The position numbers were made by a program, and so were the translations under genes. The notes under the pieces are model-generated. The model was not told the DNA's origin. It did no database searches and saw only the letters and a list, made by a program, of their open reading frames with translations. DNA of 64,000 bases. Origin: HIMB11 sp965657135. Lineage in GTDB: Bacteria; Pseudomonadota; Alphaproteobacteria; Rhodobacterales; Rhodobacteraceae. The stretch spans positions 62,001-126,000 of the forward strand of contig CBFHNF010000005.1 of assembly GCA_965657135.1 (NCBI GenBank), read 5' to 3'. Below are positions 25,682 through 34,552 of the stretch, in pieces. Position 1 is the first letter of the stretch; each line of letters begins with the position of its first letter.

Positions 25682-26268
25682 TCGAAGTCCGTGTTTTAAC
25701 AGGCGCGGATTTGGATGCGGCCTTGGATGATGTGGCACGGTTGCGGATAAACGTTTTTCGTGAATGGCCCTATCTTTACGATGGAGATTTTGAATATGAA
25801 CGCAACTACCTAAGCGCATACCGCGAAAACCCAGCGGCTGTTTTAGTAGGTGCCTTTGATGGAACATCTTTGATCGGGGCGGCGACAGGTACGCCAATGT
25901 TGGATCATGCTGATGAATTTGCGTCGGCTTTTGGTGGATTAAAATGGGATTTGTCCAAGGTCTTCTACTGCGCCGAGTCTGTTTTGTTGGTTGAGTATCG
26001 TGGCCATGGAATAGGGCATAAATTTTTCGATTTGCGCGAGGCACATGCCTGCACATTGGGATGTGACAAGGTTGCGTTCTGTGCAGTGATACGCCCTGAA
26101 AACCACCCTCTACGTCCGCAAAGCTATCGCTCGCTGGACGCATTTTGGCTCAAGCGAGGATACCAACCCCTTCCCGATGTTGTTGCCCAATTTAAGTGGA
26201 AAGACATTGATGCATCCGATGAAACGCAAAAACCGCTACAGTTCTGGGCGCACGATTTACATGTTTGA
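25678..26268 (+). CDS. GNAT family N-acetyltransferase
   Basis: 196 residues. The acetyl-CoA site reads VEYRGHGIGHKFFDLRE (R/Q-x-x-G-x-G/A). The acceptor is unknown. The start overlaps the NTF2-like stop by 4 bases. The C-terminus converges on the aminotransferase gene with a 12-base overlap of coding ends. Confidence 0.83.
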   Translation: MIEVRVLTGADLDAALDDVARLRINVFREWPYLYDGDFEYERNYLSAYRENPAAVLVGAFDGTSLIGAATGTPMLDHADEFASAFGGLKWDLSKVFYCAESVLLVEYRGHGIGHKFFDLREAHACTLGCDKVAFCAVIRPENHPLRPQSYRSLDAFWLKRGYQPLPDVVAQFKWKDIDASDETQKPLQFWAHDLHV

Positions 26269-27513
26269 AATCTCGGTCATTGCATTCAGGAAGCTGCGTA
26301 CTTCGTCCAAGGTATTATAGTGGCACATGGATACACGCACGCAATCGTTCCATCCCAGTGGATTTAGCACGTTTCCAGAATAGTGATCGGCCTTACGTGT
26401 GTGTGTTCGAATGCCACGTTCGTTCAGGGCGGTAACGATTTCGGCTGATGCAACATTTTTGATCCGGAATGAAACCATTCCTTTGCGCTGTGGATTATCG
26501 GGCCCTCCGATAATTTCAACATCCTTTATATCTATCAACCCTTTTAGATTGCCAATTCCGTGGATCATTGCCTCGCACAACACCTTTTCATGCGCGATGA
26601 TTGCTTTACCTGCGCCAACTAATCTACTCCGACGATCTTGGGATGGCGCGACGTTTGCGCCTAGCCAATCCAAATAATTCACCACATCGCTAAAGGTTGC
26701 ATAGGATCCCGTGTCGCGTGTGCCAAATTCCCAAGCGGTTTTTGGCCCACCCAGCAATTGTTCATGGGGTGCATGCATAAAGCGATCAGAGATCCATGCA
26801 AAGCCATACCCATGGCGTGAAAACATTTTGTAGGGCGAAATTGCATAGCCATCGACATCATATGAATCAATGTCCAGCGTTCCGTGTGCCGCGTTTTGCA
26901 CCCCATCGACGACGATGTAACACTCAGGCGCGACCGCGCGAATGGCGGCTGAGATGGCCGCGACATCCATCCCCATGCCGGTGACAGGTGATGCGTGTAA
27001 AATACAGGCAACTCTGGTGTCTGCGGTGACATATTGGGCATAATCCTGCGCGCTGCTTAGACCCGTTTCATCGTCATGTGGGACACTTATATAGCGACGA
27101 TTGGTATGTTCTGCCCAATGCTGCGCTGCGCTGCGTGTTGCGGGGTGCTCAATGGTTGAGCCCAATATTATGCCGCCTGCCTCTGCAGCGGTTGCAGCAT
27201 TGCGGACCAATCTGAACAATAATTCTGTTCCACTTTCACCGACAAAAAACTGTCCTGACGAAGCTCCAAACAAATCCTGAGCATCGGATTTAGCCGTATT
27301 GATGACATCAACCAGTCCATAAGACGCGATATTATCACGTCCCTGATTGTCTGGGATCGCTGCAAATTTTGTCGAGGTTTCGACCACGGAATTCAATGTC
27401 AACGCACCGCCAGCATTTTCAAAAAAGATGCGATTGCCCTGGAATGGGCAGCTATCAACATAGGCAAAACGCGCACGTATTTCTTGCATCAATCTTGGTT
27501 CTAGCTCGCTCAT
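26257..27513 (-). CDS. Class V PLP aminotransferase / cysteine desulfurase-like
   Basis: 418 residues from ATG 27513, chosen for GAGG upstream; the frame extends to 27600. The PLP lysine is in YAISPYKMFSRHGYG; the site before it, DGVQNAAHGTLD, holds the conserved Asp/Gln/His trio. The N-terminus YVDSCPFQGNRIFFENAGGA is typical of the isopenicillin-N-epimerase/Csd-like subgroup. Substrate unknown. No Suf or Isc partners adjoin, so a dedicated Fe-S role is unlikely. Confidence 0.83.
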   Translation of the reverse strand: MSELEPRLMQEIRARFAYVDSCPFQGNRIFFENAGGALTLNSVVETSTKFAAIPDNQGRDNIASYGLVDVINTAKSDAQDLFGASSGQFFVGESGTELLFRLVRNAATAAEAGGIILGSTIEHPATRSAAQHWAEHTNRRYISVPHDDETGLSSAQDYAQYVTADTRVACILHASPVTGMGMDVAAISAAIRAVAPECYIVVDGVQNAAHGTLDIDSYDVDGYAISPYKMFSRHGYGFAWISDRFMHAPHEQLLGGPKTAWEFGTRDTGSYATFSDVVNYLDWLGANVAPSQDRRSRLVGAGKAIIAHEKVLCEAMIHGIGNLKGLIDIKDVEIIGGPDNPQRKGMVSFRIKNVASAEIVTALNERGIRTHTRKADHYSGNVLNPLGWNDCVRVSMCHYNTLDEVRSFLNAMTEISNM

Positions 27514-27634
27514 TCGTTTTTCCTCTGGGATTTCAATTTCTCTTGGGATTGATGATGACGTAACGGTTTTTGTCAATTGGCTTGAATGGAATTGTTCCAA
27601 ATATATGCTGTTACGAGATTAAGGAACGGCATCA

Positions 27635-28489
27635 ATGGACAAAATCACGATTTTTGAGATGGGCCCGCGAGATGGTTTGCAAAACGAACCAACACTTATC
27701 AATGCGGCGGACAAAATTACACTTGTGGATATGCTTTCAGATGTTGGGTTTCGAAAAATCGAAGTAACCAGTTTTGTCAGCCCAAAGTGGGTGCCACAAA
27801 TGGCTGATGCGCATGAGGTCTTGACCGGTATTTCTCGGCGTGAAGGTATCAGCTATGCCGCACTGACACCAAATAAGCGCGGTTTTGACGATGCGCTTGC
27901 TGGCAAAGCGGATGAGGTTGCCATTTTTGGCTCCGCTTCTGAGGGGTTTTCTAAGGCGAATATAAACTGCACGATTGAAGAGAGCTTTGATCGGTTTGTT
28001 CCGATAATTCAGGCCGCACGAGAAAACGACATTCCTGTTCGGGGCTATGTATCCTGCGTGACGGATTGTCCGTATGACGGCGCAACTGATCCGACCCAGG
28101 TTGCCTATGTCGCTGGACGCTTAATGCAGATGGGATGTTACGAGGTGTCACTAGGTGATACCATCGGTGCTGGGCGTCCCGAAACAGTTAGCAACATGTT
28201 AAAGGCAGTTTTAAACGAAGTTTCAGCTGAACATCTAGCTGGTCATTTTCACGATACGCATGGGCAGGCACTTGAAAATATCGAAGTGTCATTGGATTAT
28301 GGCGTTCGCGTTTTTGATGCGGCGGTTGGTGGACTAGGCGGATGTCCCTATGCGCCAGGTGCCAAAGGGAATGTTGCAACAGAATCTGTGAACGACTTAT
28401 TGTTGTCGATGGGATACGATACAGGATTAAATGTGGCCTTGTTAGAACAAGCCGCAAAATTTGCAAAAGGAATGCGCAGTGGGGCATAA
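27635..28489 (+). CDS. mvaB: Hydroxymethylglutaryl-CoA lyase
   Basis: 284 residues of the DRE-TIM metallolyase family: FEMGPRDGLQNEP at the N-terminus (catalytic Arg and metal Asp), GHFHDTHGQ (metal histidines) and GGLGGCPYAPGAKGNVATE with the active-site Cys. It cleaves HMG-CoA to acetyl-CoA and acetoacetate, the last leucine-degradation step. It overlaps the hydratase gene. Confidence 0.94.
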   Translation: MDKITIFEMGPRDGLQNEPTLINAADKITLVDMLSDVGFRKIEVTSFVSPKWVPQMADAHEVLTGISRREGISYAALTPNKRGFDDALAGKADEVAIFGSASEGFSKANINCTIEESFDRFVPIIQAARENDIPVRGYVSCVTDCPYDGATDPTQVAYVAGRLMQMGCYEVSLGDTIGAGRPETVSNMLKAVLNEVSAEHLAGHFHDTHGQALENIEVSLDYGVRVFDAAVGGLGGCPYAPGAKGNVATESVNDLLLSMGYDTGLNVALLEQAAKFAKGMRSGA

Positions 28490-29264
28490 ATATTCAACGC
28501 TTGATGTACAGATCGATGATCGCGGTGTTGTATCACTTGTTCTGGATCGTCCTGAAAAAAAGAATGCATTGTCTGCATTAATGATTCAGGAATTGACGCA
28601 TTTTGCAACTCATTTGCCAGCACAAACGCGTGTGGTTGTCTTATCAGGAAACGGGAGCGTGTTTTGTGCGGGTGGAGACTTGGGCTGGATGCAATCCCAA
28701 ATTGAGGCTGATCGCGAAACACGCATGCAAGAGGCGCGCAAATTGGCAATGATGTTGAACGCACTGAATGAAATGAATGCGCCATTGATTGGGCGGGTAC
28801 ATGGTGTTGCGTTTGGTGGTGGAATTGGGATGTGTTGTGTGTGCGATTGTGTAATCGCGGCTGAAAATACAAAATTTGGTCTGACGGAAACTCGATTGGG
28901 ACTAATCCCAGCGACAATTTCTCCTTACGTGTTGGCCCGGATGGGCGAAGGCGCCGCGCGCCGTGTCTTTATGTCAGCGCGCATTTTTGATGCCGCAGAG
29001 GCGCGGGAACTTGAAATCGTGTCCGCGGTCGTGAGCGATGCAGATTTAGATACGCGTATTGAAATCGAGGTTGCGCCTTATCTGTCAGTGGCCCCAGGGG
29101 CAGTGGTGGCTGCAAAAAAGCTGGCCCGTTCTTTGGGCCCAACCATTACGGCGCAAACAATCGAAATGACGATCCAAGTGCTGGCTGATACATGGGAAAA
29201 TGAAGAGGCAAAACACGGAATAAGCGCGTTTTTGAAAAAAGCACAACCGCGTTGGTCATCTTAA
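28479..29264 (+). CDS. liuC: Enoyl-CoA hydratase, probably methylglutaconyl-CoA hydratase
   Basis: 261 residues from GTG 28479 (AAAAGGA about eight bases upstream; a TTG at 28461 is the other option). Crotonase fold: oxyanion-hole segments CAGGDLGWMQ and GVAFGGGIGMCCVCD, then TRLGLIPATISPYV. The genomic pairing with HMG-CoA lyase supports methylglutaconyl-CoA as substrate. The carboxylase and isovaleryl-CoA dehydrogenase genes that normally precede this pair are not here. Confidence 0.82.
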   Translation: MGHKYSTLDVQIDDRGVVSLVLDRPEKKNALSALMIQELTHFATHLPAQTRVVVLSGNGSVFCAGGDLGWMQSQIEADRETRMQEARKLAMMLNALNEMNAPLIGRVHGVAFGGGIGMCCVCDCVIAAENTKFGLTETRLGLIPATISPYVLARMGEGAARRVFMSARIFDAAEARELEIVSAVVSDADLDTRIEIEVAPYLSVAPGAVVAAKKLARSLGPTITAQTIEMTIQVLADTWENEEAKHGISAFLKKAQPRWSS

Positions 29265-29403
29265 ATTTTGCTCTTCCATAGTTGTCGGTGCAGTGAGTGT
29301 CACTGATTTACAATAAAATATTTGAATTGCATACAGTTGAAAAAACGGTTCTGCAGTACTTGCTAAAACCACTTTACAAATCACGTGAGGCCTTTCGCGA
29401 GCC

Positions 29404-29838
29404 TTAGTCCGCAACCTTTATTCGTTCTAAATGCTGGCGGAAATCATCTATGATCGGACAGGGGCGATTGGTTTCATCGCTTACTTGAACTTGTGCAAAA
29501 AAACCTTCTGCAAAAGCGGTTGGCTCATCGTTTCGAAACAGGCCAATTTCATATGTCCAAGAGGTGCGACCGATCTTTGAAACTTTCAAACCTGCATCTA
29601 CTGTATCTGGGTAGCGTGCTTCTGCAAAATAAGTGCATCCGCTTTGCACGACCATGAACTTGATCTCGGAGATGTCGAAAAAACCACGCGTTCGTTGCCA
29701 GTTTGTGACGGCAGTGTCGATCAACGAATAGTGGACGATATTATTCATATGCCCATAGGCGTCATTATCCTCCCAGCGGGTTTGTAGTGTTTGGAAATCA
29801 AAATAAGCCGAGCGTGGGCTGGGACCTGATTTAGACAT
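29404..29838 (-). CDS. Acyl-CoA thioesterase (4HBT/YbgC-like)
   Basis: 144 residues from ATG 29838 with GTAGGAG upstream. The motif RWEDNDAYGHMNNIVHYSLID is the hotdog 4HBT active-site pattern, with the catalytic Asp. It hydrolyses an acyl-CoA of unknown chain. The frame runs on to 30264, but that part lies over the SDR gene in the other direction and is not coding. Confidence 0.87.
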   Translation of the reverse strand: MSKSGPSPRSAYFDFQTLQTRWEDNDAYGHMNNIVHYSLIDTAVTNWQRTRGFFDISEIKFMVVQSGCTYFAEARYPDTVDAGLKVSKIGRTSWTYEIGLFRNDEPTAFAEGFFAQVQVSDETNRPCPIIDDFRQHLERIKVAD

Positions 29839-29961
29839 GTATTCTCCTACCATCACGACCACCTGTGTGTAGTGACCATCTTTTGCGACGTTATGTTTTA
29901 TAACTATGGCATTGTATTTTGTGAAATTGCAGAAAATATTAGGGCAAGTCAGGAGAATGAT

Positions 29962-30729
29962 ATGGAAATAACACACAAGCACGTCGCAATAGTAACAGGT
30001 GGTGCATCTGGTTTGGGTGCCGCAACGGTTGTCGCACTGCGCGACGCTGGGGTGCAGGTTGCTATATTTGACATGAATGTTGAATTGGGACAGCAACATG
30101 CAACTACGACTGGTGCATCTTTCGTACGCGTAGACGTTTCGAATGCGGCCGATGTTGCTGCGGCTGTTGAACAAGTTGTTGGTCATCACGGTGCTTTGCA
30201 CATTGCAGTGAACTGTGCGGGAATCGGTCCGGCCGCTAAAACTGTTTCGCGCGGTGAAGCGCATCCACCTGAACTGTTTGCAAAAACAATTGGTGTAAAT
30301 CTGATTGGGTCTTTTAATGTAGCTTCAATCGCGGCGGAGTACATGGCCAGAAACGAACCTGTAACACACGATGGTGGTCGAGGCGTGATTGTGAATACAG
30401 CCTCTGTTGCTGCCTATGAAGGGCAGGTTGGCCAAGTTGCATATGCCGCCTCAAAGGGCGGAATAGTTGGTATGACGCTTCCTATGGCGCGAGATTTAGC
30501 ACAATTGGGAATTCGTGTAGTATCCATCGCACCCGGGTTATTTTTGACACCTTTGTTGGAAAGTCTCCCTCAAGACGTTCAAGATAGCCTAGGCTCCCAA
30601 GTGCCGTTTCCGTCACGCCTAGGTGCGCCTGCCGAATACGCGAAAATGGTTCGCCATATCATAGACAACGATATGTTGAATGGTGAAACAATTCGGCTGG
30701 ATGGTGCAATAAGAATGGCACCGCGCTGA
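29962..30729 (+). CDS. Short-chain dehydrogenase, 3-hydroxyacyl-CoA dehydrogenase type
   Basis: 255 residues from ATG 29962, with CAGGAG upstream. Classical SDR: TGGASGLGAATV cofactor loop, NCAGIGPA, catalytic Ser in NTASVAAYEGQ, YAASK (Tyr and Lys). GRGVIVNTASVAAYEG and the QVPFPSRLG tail resemble type II 3-hydroxyacyl-CoA dehydrogenases, so a beta-oxidation or branched-chain role is likely. It is divergent from the thioesterase gene. Confidence 0.87.
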   Translation: MEITHKHVAIVTGGASGLGAATVVALRDAGVQVAIFDMNVELGQQHATTTGASFVRVDVSNAADVAAAVEQVVGHHGALHIAVNCAGIGPAAKTVSRGEAHPPELFAKTIGVNLIGSFNVASIAAEYMARNEPVTHDGGRGVIVNTASVAAYEGQVGQVAYAASKGGIVGMTLPMARDLAQLGIRVVSIAPGLFLTPLLESLPQDVQDSLGSQVPFPSRLGAPAEYAKMVRHIIDNDMLNGETIRLDGAIRMAPR

Positions 30730-30731
30730 TT

Positions 30732-31490
30732 TTAATTCCCGCGAATAAGTCGGAAAAAGCCTGAAGCAAGCCATCCTGCTAAAATCGCAATCGCTAAGGA
30801 CAGCACCCCGTATATCAGCGGTTGCTGTCGTGACAGATTGTATAAAAATCGTTCCAGTCCAACCTTCTTCACATCAATCATGGTTTCAAATTCACTCACA
30901 ACTTTGCCGTCGCGTGTCAAAAAAATCCGTGTGAAATAATCACCCTCGGTCAAATTCGCGGGCATATCGATTGTAGTGCGAAACAGCGTATCCTGATCTA
31001 CAAGCACAGAATTTTCTGATCGCTTATATAGTTCTTGGGATTTGCGAATGCGAATGACGGCATCACTGAACGTTTGTGCATCCGTAATCGTCATTGGTGC
31101 CCCAACTGATCGGATTGCCCGTTCAATTGAAATTTGATGACGCAAATCTTCTGTATCAGTTAAAATGCGTGCCAAAGGCGCGTTTGTTGCAATAGCATAA
31201 AAACTGGGTGCCGCGTCTACTTCAACGGTGTCCGTGTTCACCCAAATACCAAATCTACGTTCTTTTCGATGAACTGCGACGGATTCTGATGGGCCTGCGA
31301 TCGTAACGATAACACCTAATTCACCATCTGGAATTTTGTTTTCACGTTTAATCGCGCCAAAAATTAGGATGTTAGATCCGTCAAAGGTTGCTGTAATTGC
31401 AACTTCGTCTTGGCTCATACCCAAAACAATGTCTTCACTTGACACAAGTGATGGGATTAAAAACAAAAGCAGGGCTAATATACGCATCAA
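30732..31490 (-). CDS. TIGR02186 family membrane-anchored protein
   Basis: 252 residues: signal sequence (MMRILALLLFLIPSLVSS), a periplasmic beta-rich domain beginning VLGMSQDEVAITATFDGSN, and one C-terminal membrane segment (VLSLAIAILAGWLASGFF). The TIGR02186 family is uncharacterised but found next to TauE-type exporters, as here; its start overlaps the stop of the transporter gene by 4 bases. A periplasmic accessory role in sulfur-compound export is inference. Confidence 0.87.
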   Translation of the reverse strand: MMRILALLLFLIPSLVSSEDIVLGMSQDEVAITATFDGSNILIFGAIKRENKIPDGELGVIVTIAGPSESVAVHRKERRFGIWVNTDTVEVDAAPSFYAIATNAPLARILTDTEDLRHQISIERAIRSVGAPMTITDAQTFSDAVIRIRKSQELYKRSENSVLVDQDTLFRTTIDMPANLTEGDYFTRIFLTRDGKVVSEFETMIDVKKVGLERFLYNLSRQQPLIYGVLSLAIAILAGWLASGFFRLIRGN

Positions 31491-32413
31491 TGTCCACCTG
31501 CCGCACCGAGTGAGTAGAGCTCGCTTGGTTCGATTAACAAGTCTAGCGCAAGCTTAAAACACACTGTAAGAACCATCATTGCCAACAAAATACGCAGCTG
31601 TTCAGCCCGCAGGCGTGTCCCAATCTGGGCTCCGATTTGTGCCCCAATCACGCCACCCACAAGCAATAGAACCGCTAGCGCCATGTCGACCGTGTAGTTC
31701 GTGGTGGCATGCAGCAGGGTCGTGAACCCAGTGACGAATATAATCTGAAAAAGTGATGTCCCAACAACAACTTTTGTTGGCATGCCCAAAAGATAGATCA
31801 TTGCAGGAACCATGATAAATCCGCCCCCGACGCCCATTATCGCGGATAAAATACCGACAAAAACGCCGACAATTAGAGGGGGAATGACTGAGATATACAG
31901 TCCAGATGTTCGAAAGCGTGTTTTAAACGGAAGCGCCTGCATCCAGCCACGCTGACGTCGCGTTGTAGAAACTTGGGCGTTCTTGCGCGATTTGCGCAGT
32001 GCGTTTAGGCTTTCTACGAACATCAAAGAGCCGATCACGCCCAAGAAAACCACGTAGCAGAGTTTCACCAATAGATCGACTTGTCCCTGCGCCTTTAGAT
32101 AATTGAAAATCACCACGCCGATCGCTGCCCCCGTAAGGCCTCCAATCAGCAGCACCGTTCCCATTTTGAAATCAACAGTTTTTCGCCTGAAGTGGGCGAG
32201 CACACCAGAAAAGGAAGACGCAACAATTTGATTGGCTTCGGTCGCCACAGCAACCGCAGGAGGGATGCCTATAAAAAATAGGAGGGGTGTCATCAAAAAG
32301 CCGCCACCAACGCCAAACATCCCTGATAACACACCAACAATACCCCCCAATCCAAGGAGCAGAAAAATGTTCACAGAAACTTCAGCGATGGGCAGATATA
32401 TTTGCATGCGCAT
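31487..32413 (-). CDS. TauE/SafE family sulfite exporter-like permease
   Basis: 308 residues, about eight membrane segments in two homologous halves, each marked by GVGGGF (GMFGVGGGFLMTPLL and IMGVGGGFIMVPAMI). The family exports sulfite, sulfoacetate and similar anions. It is coupled to the downstream TIGR02186 gene. Two close in-frame ATGs exist at 32413 and 32407. Confidence 0.9.
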   Translation of the reverse strand: MRMQIYLPIAEVSVNIFLLLGLGGIVGVLSGMFGVGGGFLMTPLLFFIGIPPAVAVATEANQIVASSFSGVLAHFRRKTVDFKMGTVLLIGGLTGAAIGVVIFNYLKAQGQVDLLVKLCYVVFLGVIGSLMFVESLNALRKSRKNAQVSTTRRQRGWMQALPFKTRFRTSGLYISVIPPLIVGVFVGILSAIMGVGGGFIMVPAMIYLLGMPTKVVVGTSLFQIIFVTGFTTLLHATTNYTVDMALAVLLLVGGVIGAQIGAQIGTRLRAEQLRILLAMMVLTVCFKLALDLLIEPSELYSLGAAGGH

Positions 32414-32479
32414 CCCTATCTTAGGATGTGAAAAAATTGCAAGCCCTCAGATGACGCAAATGCAAAAGAATGTGAAAAA

Positions 32480-33454
32480 TCACCGTTCTTTTACATAAGG
32501 TTCGCCGCCAGCACGTGGCGGAATGGCCTTACCGACAAAACCAGCCAAGATGACAACGGTCAAAATATAGGGCAGAGCATCCAATAATTGGACCTGCACC
32601 TCAAAGCCAAGATACCCTTTGATCAAATCTGGTCGCAGTGCCACCGCTTGTAAAAATCCAAACAACAGACAGGATGACAATGCATACCACGGACGCCACT
32701 TGGCAAAGATCAAAGCCGCCAATGCAATATATCCACGACCCGCGGTCATATCTTTTACAAACCCTGCCTGGAGACCCGTTGCCATGTAGGCGCCAGCAAT
32801 TCCACATAACACACCACAAATAATAACAGCACTATAGCGCATACCAATCACGGACACGCCCGCTGTATCTACAGCCTCTGGAGCCTCACCAACTGCACGC
32901 AGCCGTAATCCAAAACGCGTTCTAAATAGAACCCACCACGTCAGTGGAACCATCAACAATGCCACATAAACCAAGATTGTGTGGCCTGAAGCGACTTCAT
33001 TATAAAATGGGCCTATTATGGGAATTACGCTTAGTGTCTCGGCAAAGGGCAGGGTGATATTTTCAAATCGACCGCCGCTCAGCAATGCTGGTGTGCGTCC
33101 ACCTTGTTTGAACCAACTTTGGGCGATTAACACCGTCATACCTGCCGCAAGGAAGTTTATGGCGACTCCTGAAATCAATTGATTCCCCCGGAATGTGATC
33201 GAGGCAACGCCGTGTAACAGTGACAATAGGATAGACGCACCAATCCCTGCGGCCAGTCCTAACCAGACATTTCCTGTGACATATGCAAAGGCCGCAGAAA
33301 AAAATGCGGCGGCTAACATTTTACCCTCTAACCCGATGTCAAAGATACCTGCGCGTTCAGAAAACAATCCCGCAAGACAGGCCAACAACAGAGGCGTTGA
33401 AAGTCGCATTGTTGAATCAAGAACAGTTAGCAAATCAACTAGAACATCAACCAT
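32480..33454 (-). CDS. ABC transporter permease (BMP/nucleoside type)
   Basis: 324 residues, a BPD_transp_2 permease with about nine membrane segments (LAGLFSERAGIFDIGLEGKML near the N-terminus, AVGEAPEAVDTAGVSV as the cytoplasmic coupling loop). It pairs with the second permease 3 bases upstream to form the membrane channel of a purine-nucleoside-like importer; the ligand is set by the BMP protein. Confidence 0.92.
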   Translation of the reverse strand: MVDVLVDLLTVLDSTMRLSTPLLLACLAGLFSERAGIFDIGLEGKMLAAAFFSAAFAYVTGNVWLGLAAGIGASILLSLLHGVASITFRGNQLISGVAINFLAAGMTVLIAQSWFKQGGRTPALLSGGRFENITLPFAETLSVIPIIGPFYNEVASGHTILVYVALLMVPLTWWVLFRTRFGLRLRAVGEAPEAVDTAGVSVIGMRYSAVIICGVLCGIAGAYMATGLQAGFVKDMTAGRGYIALAALIFAKWRPWYALSSCLLFGFLQAVALRPDLIKGYLGFEVQVQLLDALPYILTVVILAGFVGKAIPPRAGGEPYVKER

Positions 33455-33457
33455 TCC

Positions 33458-34552
33458 TTAATCCTCCTTGCGCGCGAACATTAGGAATAATCGTTCCAGC
33501 GGCATACGCACCATATTATCTAACGCCCCCGTGAACAGAATGACCAATGCCTGAATCACAACGATCAGATCACGCGGGATACTGGTCCACAATGCCAATT
33601 CCGCGCCCCCTTGGTAAAGAAATCCAAATAGGATTGAGGCAACGACAACACCAGCGGGATGACTGCGTCCCATCAAGGCGACAGCGATCCCAATGAAACC
33701 GGCTCCTTCGGTGGAGTTCAGGATTAATCGCTCTCCTTCACCCATGGTCGTGTTCAGCGACATCATCCCGGCCAATGCGCCTGATATCATCATCGCGATT
33801 ACCGTGATGCGAACGGGGTTTATTCCCGCATATCGCGCCGCTGAATCAGAATGTCCAAATGCGCGAATTTCATACCCTAACCGCGTCCTCCAAATCAGCA
33901 ACCAAATGAAAAAAGCAGCCAACAATGCAACGACAAGACTGACGTTTGCAGGAGCTGCCTTTGAAAATTTAATTCCAAAGGGTTCTAACATTTGATGCAA
34001 TGTTGGCAGATGGGTCGCGTCTGGAAAGCTGGCTGTCGCAGGATCCATCGAGCCGACCGGTCGCATGACGTTCACCAACAAATAATTTAGCAAAGCAAAT
34101 GCAATAAAGTTAAACATGATTGTGGTAATAACGATGTGTGATCCACGCTTTGCCTGCAATATTGCAGGAATATATGCCCACGCGGCCCCAAATAATGCTG
34201 CACCGACCGCACAGCCAATCAGCGCGAGGCTCCAATGCGGCCAAGGAATGTACAGTGCGACCAGCGCAATTCCAAGACCACCCAACATCGCTTGGCCTTC
34301 ACCACCAATATTGAACAATTTGGCGTGAAAGGCGACAGAGACGGCCAAACCTGTGAACATAAAGTTCGTGGCATAGTATAATGTGTAACCCCAGCCATAG
34401 GTCGATCCAAGCGCGCCGGAAATCATCAACTTTATTGCTGCTTGAGGGTCTTCACCTATGGCGACAATAACCGCTGCTGATAGTAAAGCGGCAAGAAAAA
34501 GAGACACAAGTGGGATAAGAACAACATCAGCCCAAACCGGCATTTTTTGCAT
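33458..34552 (-). CDS. ABC transporter permease (BMP/nucleoside type)
   Basis: 364 residues, the larger of the two permeases. KLFNIGGEGQAMLGGLGIAL and the coupling loop RAFGHSDSAARYAGINPVR are typical of this importer class. Its start shares a base with the stop of the ATPase gene, so the units are translationally linked. Confidence 0.92.
   Translation of the reverse strand: MQKMPVWADVVLIPLVSLFLAALLSAAVIVAIGEDPQAAIKLMISGALGSTYGWGYTLYYATNFMFTGLAVSVAFHAKLFNIGGEGQAMLGGLGIALVALYIPWPHWSLALIGCAVGAALFGAAWAYIPAILQAKRGSHIVITTIMFNFIAFALLNYLLVNVMRPVGSMDPATASFPDATHLPTLHQMLEPFGIKFSKAAPANVSLVVALLAAFFIWLLIWRTRLGYEIRAFGHSDSAARYAGINPVRITVIAMMISGALAGMMSLNTTMGEGERLILNSTEGAGFIGIAVALMGRSHPAGVVVASILFGFLYQGGAELALWTSIPRDLIVVIQALVILFTGALDNMVRMPLERLFLMFARKED

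Noticed and set aside
29839..30264. N-terminal extension of the thioesterase frame
   Set aside because: It lies over the SDR gene in the opposite direction, and a clear AGGAG-ATG start exists at 29838.
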